NCBI GenBank assembly: GCA_023249395.1
Contig: JAHFCS010000169.1
Location: 1 to 5,543, forward strand
Direction: 5' to 3'
DNA from: Gemmatimonadota bacterium
Lineage (GTDB): Bacteria > Gemmatimonadota > Gemmatimonadetes > Gemmatimonadales > Gemmatimonadaceae
Length of the DNA: 5,543 nucleotides
A model generated the notes under the pieces. The model was not told the DNA's origin. It saw only the letters and a program-made list of their open reading frames with translations, and did no database searches. The position numbers and the translations under genes are program-made. The number at the start of each line of letters is the position of its first letter. Positions within the stretch are counted from its first letter, which is position 1. Positions 4,747-5,543 of the stretch are shown here, piece after piece.

Positions 4747-5543
4747 CGGTGGCCGTCCGCGGATTCGTCGTGGCGGTGGCAGCGCTCGTGGTCGTCGCCG
4801 GTGCTGACGCCCAGGTCGTACGGCCGACGCGTCCGCCTGGGCGCGCAGCGCCGGCGCGCGACACAGTTAGGGCGGATACCGCGAATACCGATTCGACCAA
4901 AGCGGATTCGACGAAGGTCCGCGAGCTGATCAAATGGACGGAGGCCGACTCAGTCGCCACTCTCCTCCTCGCCAAGCCGGGGTATGCGGCGACGCGATAT
5001 CAGGGCGTCCGCGTCCATTTCGACGCGAAGACCAGGCTGCTGTACCTCGAGGGACATCCGGCAGGGGTCGGGCGCGGCGGCACACTGCTCGTCGGCGACA
5101 CGATCATCTACAACGACTCGACGAAGGTTGTGGTGGCGCGCGGCGACACGCTGATACTGCGCGATCCGACGCAGTCGGCGGCGGACATCGTTGCGGTGGG
5201 CCAGCTACGGTACAACATCGAGGCGCGGCGCGGGAGCGTCACCAACATCAGCACCGCGATCGAAAGCGGTGAGAAGTGGTACGTTCACGGAACCGAAGCA
5301 TCGTTCATCCGCGACACGACACGAGGCGGTTCGACCGCCTTCTATGCGCGGAACGGCTCGATCACCAGCTGCGACGACTCGATTCCCGATTACCATTTCC
5401 AGTCGAAGGAGATCAAGATGATCTCCAAGAACATCATGGTGGCGCGCCCAGCGGTGCTTTACGTCGGCGACGTACCGGTGATGTGGCTTCCATTCATCTT
5501 TCAGGACATGCGGTCGGGACGGCGAAGCGGGATCCTGACTCCC
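4743..5543 (+). CDS. lptD: LptD/OstA-like outer-membrane LPS assembly protein, N-terminal part (partial)
   Basis: The frame stays open to the last base (267 codons), so this is the 5' part of a longer gene. LptD is the outer-membrane beta-barrel that, with LptE, inserts lipopolysaccharide into the outer leaflet. Residues 1-23 form a signal peptide ending GADA before Gln24. A disordered Asp/Ser/Thr linker follows (40-58, with DSTKA and DSTKV in tandem). An OstA/LptA-like beta-jellyroll periplasmic domain spans about 80-205, with repeated short strands such as GVRVHFDAKTRLLYLEG and GDTIIYNDSTKVVVARGDT. The hand-over to the barrel is typical of LptD: SITSCDDSIPDYHFQSKEIK (Cys210), then ARPAVLYVGDVPVMWLPFIF at 234-253, then a basic RSGRRSGILTP segment like the family's (R/K)-x-(S/T)-G-hydrophobic-x-x-P. 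Cys210 may serve in a disulfide, but its partners would lie beyond the window. The ATG overlaps the tatC stop (ATGA) and has a GGGAG RBS. LptD-like is well supported; strict orthology and true LPS transport are inferred. Confidence 0.87.
   Translation, partial: MTVAVRGFVVAVAALVVVAGADAQVVRPTRPPGRAAPARDTVRADTANTDSTKADSTKVRELIKWTEADSVATLLLAKPGYAATRYQGVRVHFDAKTRLLYLEGHPAGVGRGGTLLVGDTIIYNDSTKVVVARGDTLILRDPTQSAADIVAVGQLRYNIEARRGSVTNISTAIESGEKWYVHGTEASFIRDTTRGGSTAFYARNGSITSCDDSIPDYHFQSKEIKMISKNIMVARPAVLYVGDVPVMWLPFIFQDMRSGRRSGILTP

Noticed and set aside
4934..5272. Alternative + strand frame of 112 codons within the lptD-like gene
   Set aside because: It is Arg/His-rich without domain features, while the overlapping frame from 4743 has a signal peptide, an OstA-like domain and the LptD barrel entry motif.

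Overview
The window is a compact, single-strand block of cell-envelope genes from a GC-rich, diderm (LPS-type) bacterium. All genes read on the + strand, in this order: end of an ExbD/TolR proton-channel subunit; a TonB/TolA-type energy transducer; TolB; the Pal lipoprotein; a CpoB/YbgF-like coiled-coil and TPR lipoprotein; TatC; and the N-terminal 267 codons of an LptD/OstA-like outer-membrane LPS assembly protein, cut off by the window end. The gene set, the Asp-Ser/Asp-Thr-rich linkers in several proteins and the base composition suggest Gemmatimonadota or a related phylum. That assignment rests on style and memory, not on a search.

Layout: bases 1-125 are the TolR tail. Bases 125-3883 complete the Tol-Pal system, which couples the inner-membrane proton-motive force to outer-membrane constriction at division. 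Bases 3898-4746 are tatC, the receptor of the twin-arginine protein export pathway. Bases 4743-5543 are the lptD 5' part. Five junctions overlap or nearly do: TGATG between tolR and the transducer, ATGA between the transducer and tolB, TGATG between tolB and pal, a 2-nt gap or short overlap between pal and cpoB, and ATGA between tatC and lptD. The only intergenic gap is 14 nt, between cpoB and tatC. There is no gene-free stretch over 300 bases, and I see no promoter, terminator, RNA gene, mobile element or CRISPR array. The simplest reading is one co-transcribed, translationally coupled operon that starts upstream of the window (probably with tolQ/exbB) and continues past its end.

How they work together: TolQ-TolR (upstream) would energise the transducer. 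Its C-terminal domain would reach across the periplasm to TolB and Pal. Pal binds peptidoglycan, and CpoB tunes wall synthesis during constriction. TatC and LptD are not Tol partners but serve the same envelope.

No new defence or mobile system is visible. The points worth a second look are a roughly 110-residue Arg/Asp/Ser-rich insertion inside TolB, recurring DS-type linkers across neighbouring envelope proteins, a short TonB-like protein in the TolA position with a conserved Ser-x3-His membrane motif, a predicted lipoprotein form of CpoB, and the embedding of tatC and lptD in a Tol-Pal operon.
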